Below, one piece after another: positions 63,282 to 64,000 of a stretch of 64,000 nt of DNA. The notes under the pieces are model-generated. The model saw only the letters and a list, made by a program, of their open reading frames with translations. It was not told the DNA's origin and did not search any database. Within the stretch, counting starts at the first letter, position 1; each line of letters begins with the position of its first letter. A program made the position numbers and the translations under genes. Origin of the DNA: CAVVEC01 sp963770485 (GTDB taxonomy: Bacteria > Acidobacteriota > Terriglobia > Terriglobales > Acidobacteriaceae); contig CAVYPX010000016.1 in the NCBI GenBank assembly GCA_963770485.1, forward strand, positions 124,001 through 188,000, written 5' to 3'.

Positions 63282-64000
63282 ATGGCTAGTCTACGCGAAG
63301 AAAGGTCTCCAGTGCTCGCACCAGTCTATAGGCTACAGACGGCTGCCGTTCTCGCAATCATACTGTTTCTTCTGGCCTTAGGGACCGGAACCGCTCAGCA
63401 GCAGTCCAACCCCCAACCCGAGCAGAAGCAGGACATTCCCGACGCGCCTTCTGCTAGCCAGCCTCCGCAGACGTTCCCCACTGCCCCTCCGGATGAACCC
63501 CAAGCTCCCCCCGCAAACCAAGCGCCTCCGGGCGAACAAGCACCTCCGCCGAGTGCAGCACCGCCATCATCTGCGGCAGCGCCTTCTTCGCCGTCCCAAG
63601 AGGAAGCTCCCGGACCTCCGCCGCCGTTCAAGATCGACACAGTCCCGCCAGGCAGTACGATTGCAGAGCCGTCGGGCACAGCAGGGGAGCTCTACAAGCT
63701 CTCGGTGAACGTCAACCAGGTGATCGTGCCAGTCCGGGTGACGGACGAATCCGGTCATTTGGTCGACGGGCTGCTGCCTGGAGATTTCTCCGTGTATGAG
63801 GACGGTAAGAAAGAGGCGATGAACTTCTTCACCAGCGATCCGCTGGCCATGTCGGCCGCGGTCATCATTGATCTGGGTATGCCCGATATCGCAGTGCAGA
63901 AGGTGAATCGGACGTTCCCCGCTCTGCAGGGAGCTTTTGGCCAGTTTGACGAGGTGGCGATTTATACCTATAGCAACACCGTCGCCCGCGTCGCCGACTT
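63282..64000 (+). CDS. VWFA-related protein, cut off by the window end
   Basis: ATG 63282 opens a frame that runs off the window at 64000. The visible 239 residues show a hydrophobic segment (AAVLAIILFLLALGTGT), a long Pro/Ala/Gln linker to about residue 115 and the family block LYKLSVNVNQVIVPVRVTDE followed by GDFSVYEDGKKEAMNF. In the VWA metal site, DLGMPD replaces DxSxS, so metal binding may be altered. It is the fourth VWFA-related gene in the window. Confidence 0.85.
   Translation, partial: MASLREERSPVLAPVYRLQTAAVLAIILFLLALGTGTAQQQSNPQPEQKQDIPDAPSASQPPQTFPTAPPDEPQAPPANQAPPGEQAPPPSAAPPSSAAAPSSPSQEEAPGPPPPFKIDTVPPGSTIAEPSGTAGELYKLSVNVNQVIVPVRVTDESGHLVDGLLPGDFSVYEDGKKEAMNFFTSDPLAMSAAVIIDLGMPDIAVQKVNRTFPALQGAFGQFDEVAIYTYSNTVARVAD

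Overview
The window reads as a piece of the chromosome of a soil-type Acidobacteriota (class Terriglobia, Koribacter-like). This is inferred from gene content: four secreted proteins of the acidobacterial VWFA-related family (9163, 60367, 62145, 63282), a large TonB-dependent receptor with an N-terminal carboxypeptidase-regulatory-like domain, a DUF2934 protein, a CcmF/CcmH cytochrome c maturation cluster, secreted NHL/BNR/FG-GAP propeller proteins and high GC. There is no rRNA, CRISPR array, prophage or recognisable insertion sequence. One tRNA gene, Glu(CTC), is present.

Layout. 1-4.7 kb: Sel1-repeat protein, DUF983 protein, an AT-richer pair of unknown genes whose second member looks faintly RelE-like, the radical SAM enzyme AmrS and a lipoprotein. 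4.7-13.3 kb: secreted propeller protein, an S55 (SpoIVB-type) peptidase, a VWFA protein, a ZIP metal transporter, a four-helix-bundle (S23/IVP) gene between 34-bp inverted repeats, YchF and a DUF4149 membrane protein. 13.3-22.5 kb: repeat island, MoxR ATPase, HtpX, a secreted hypothetical, then the minus-strand ccmF-ccmH-ccmI-like-carboxypeptidase-regulatory operon, a response regulator and DUF2934. 22.7-29.3 kb: imuA-imuB-dnaE2, the SOS mutasome cassette for translesion synthesis. 29.4-42.3 kb: M48 protease, tRNA-Glu, NHL protein, PpiC-type isomerase coupled to a BNR/sialidase-like protein, a glycosidase-FG-GAP fusion, GNAT and a NicO-type metal transporter. 42.5-58.3 kb: housekeeping core: cmk, TonB receptor, rpsU, mtaB, infC-rpmI-rplT-pheS-pheT, zapB-like/zapA with a candidate 6S RNA, lgt and an RluD-family synthase. 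58.3-64 kb: two tandem CPBP proteases, VWFA proteins and DUF3052.

The most striking feature is not a gene. Three kinds of short repeat are scattered through the window: (i) degenerate tandem arrays with a strict 7-nt period, usually laid out as two inverted arms; (ii) inverted-repeat elements bounded by GTCATCC(T/C)GAGCG and GTCGAAGGACCCC; (iii) 20-bp palindromes centred on CTTCAG or CTGAAG. They fill most spacers, and the same repeats also lie in frame inside conserved proteins: imuA (2 sites), imuB (2), dnaE2 (3) and mtaB (3). In at least two more cases they supply a start codon (ccmH) or a stop codon (DUF4149). The effect resembles the Rickettsia palindromic elements, which also add peptide segments to conserved proteins. 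I regard this as the best candidate for a poorly described system here.
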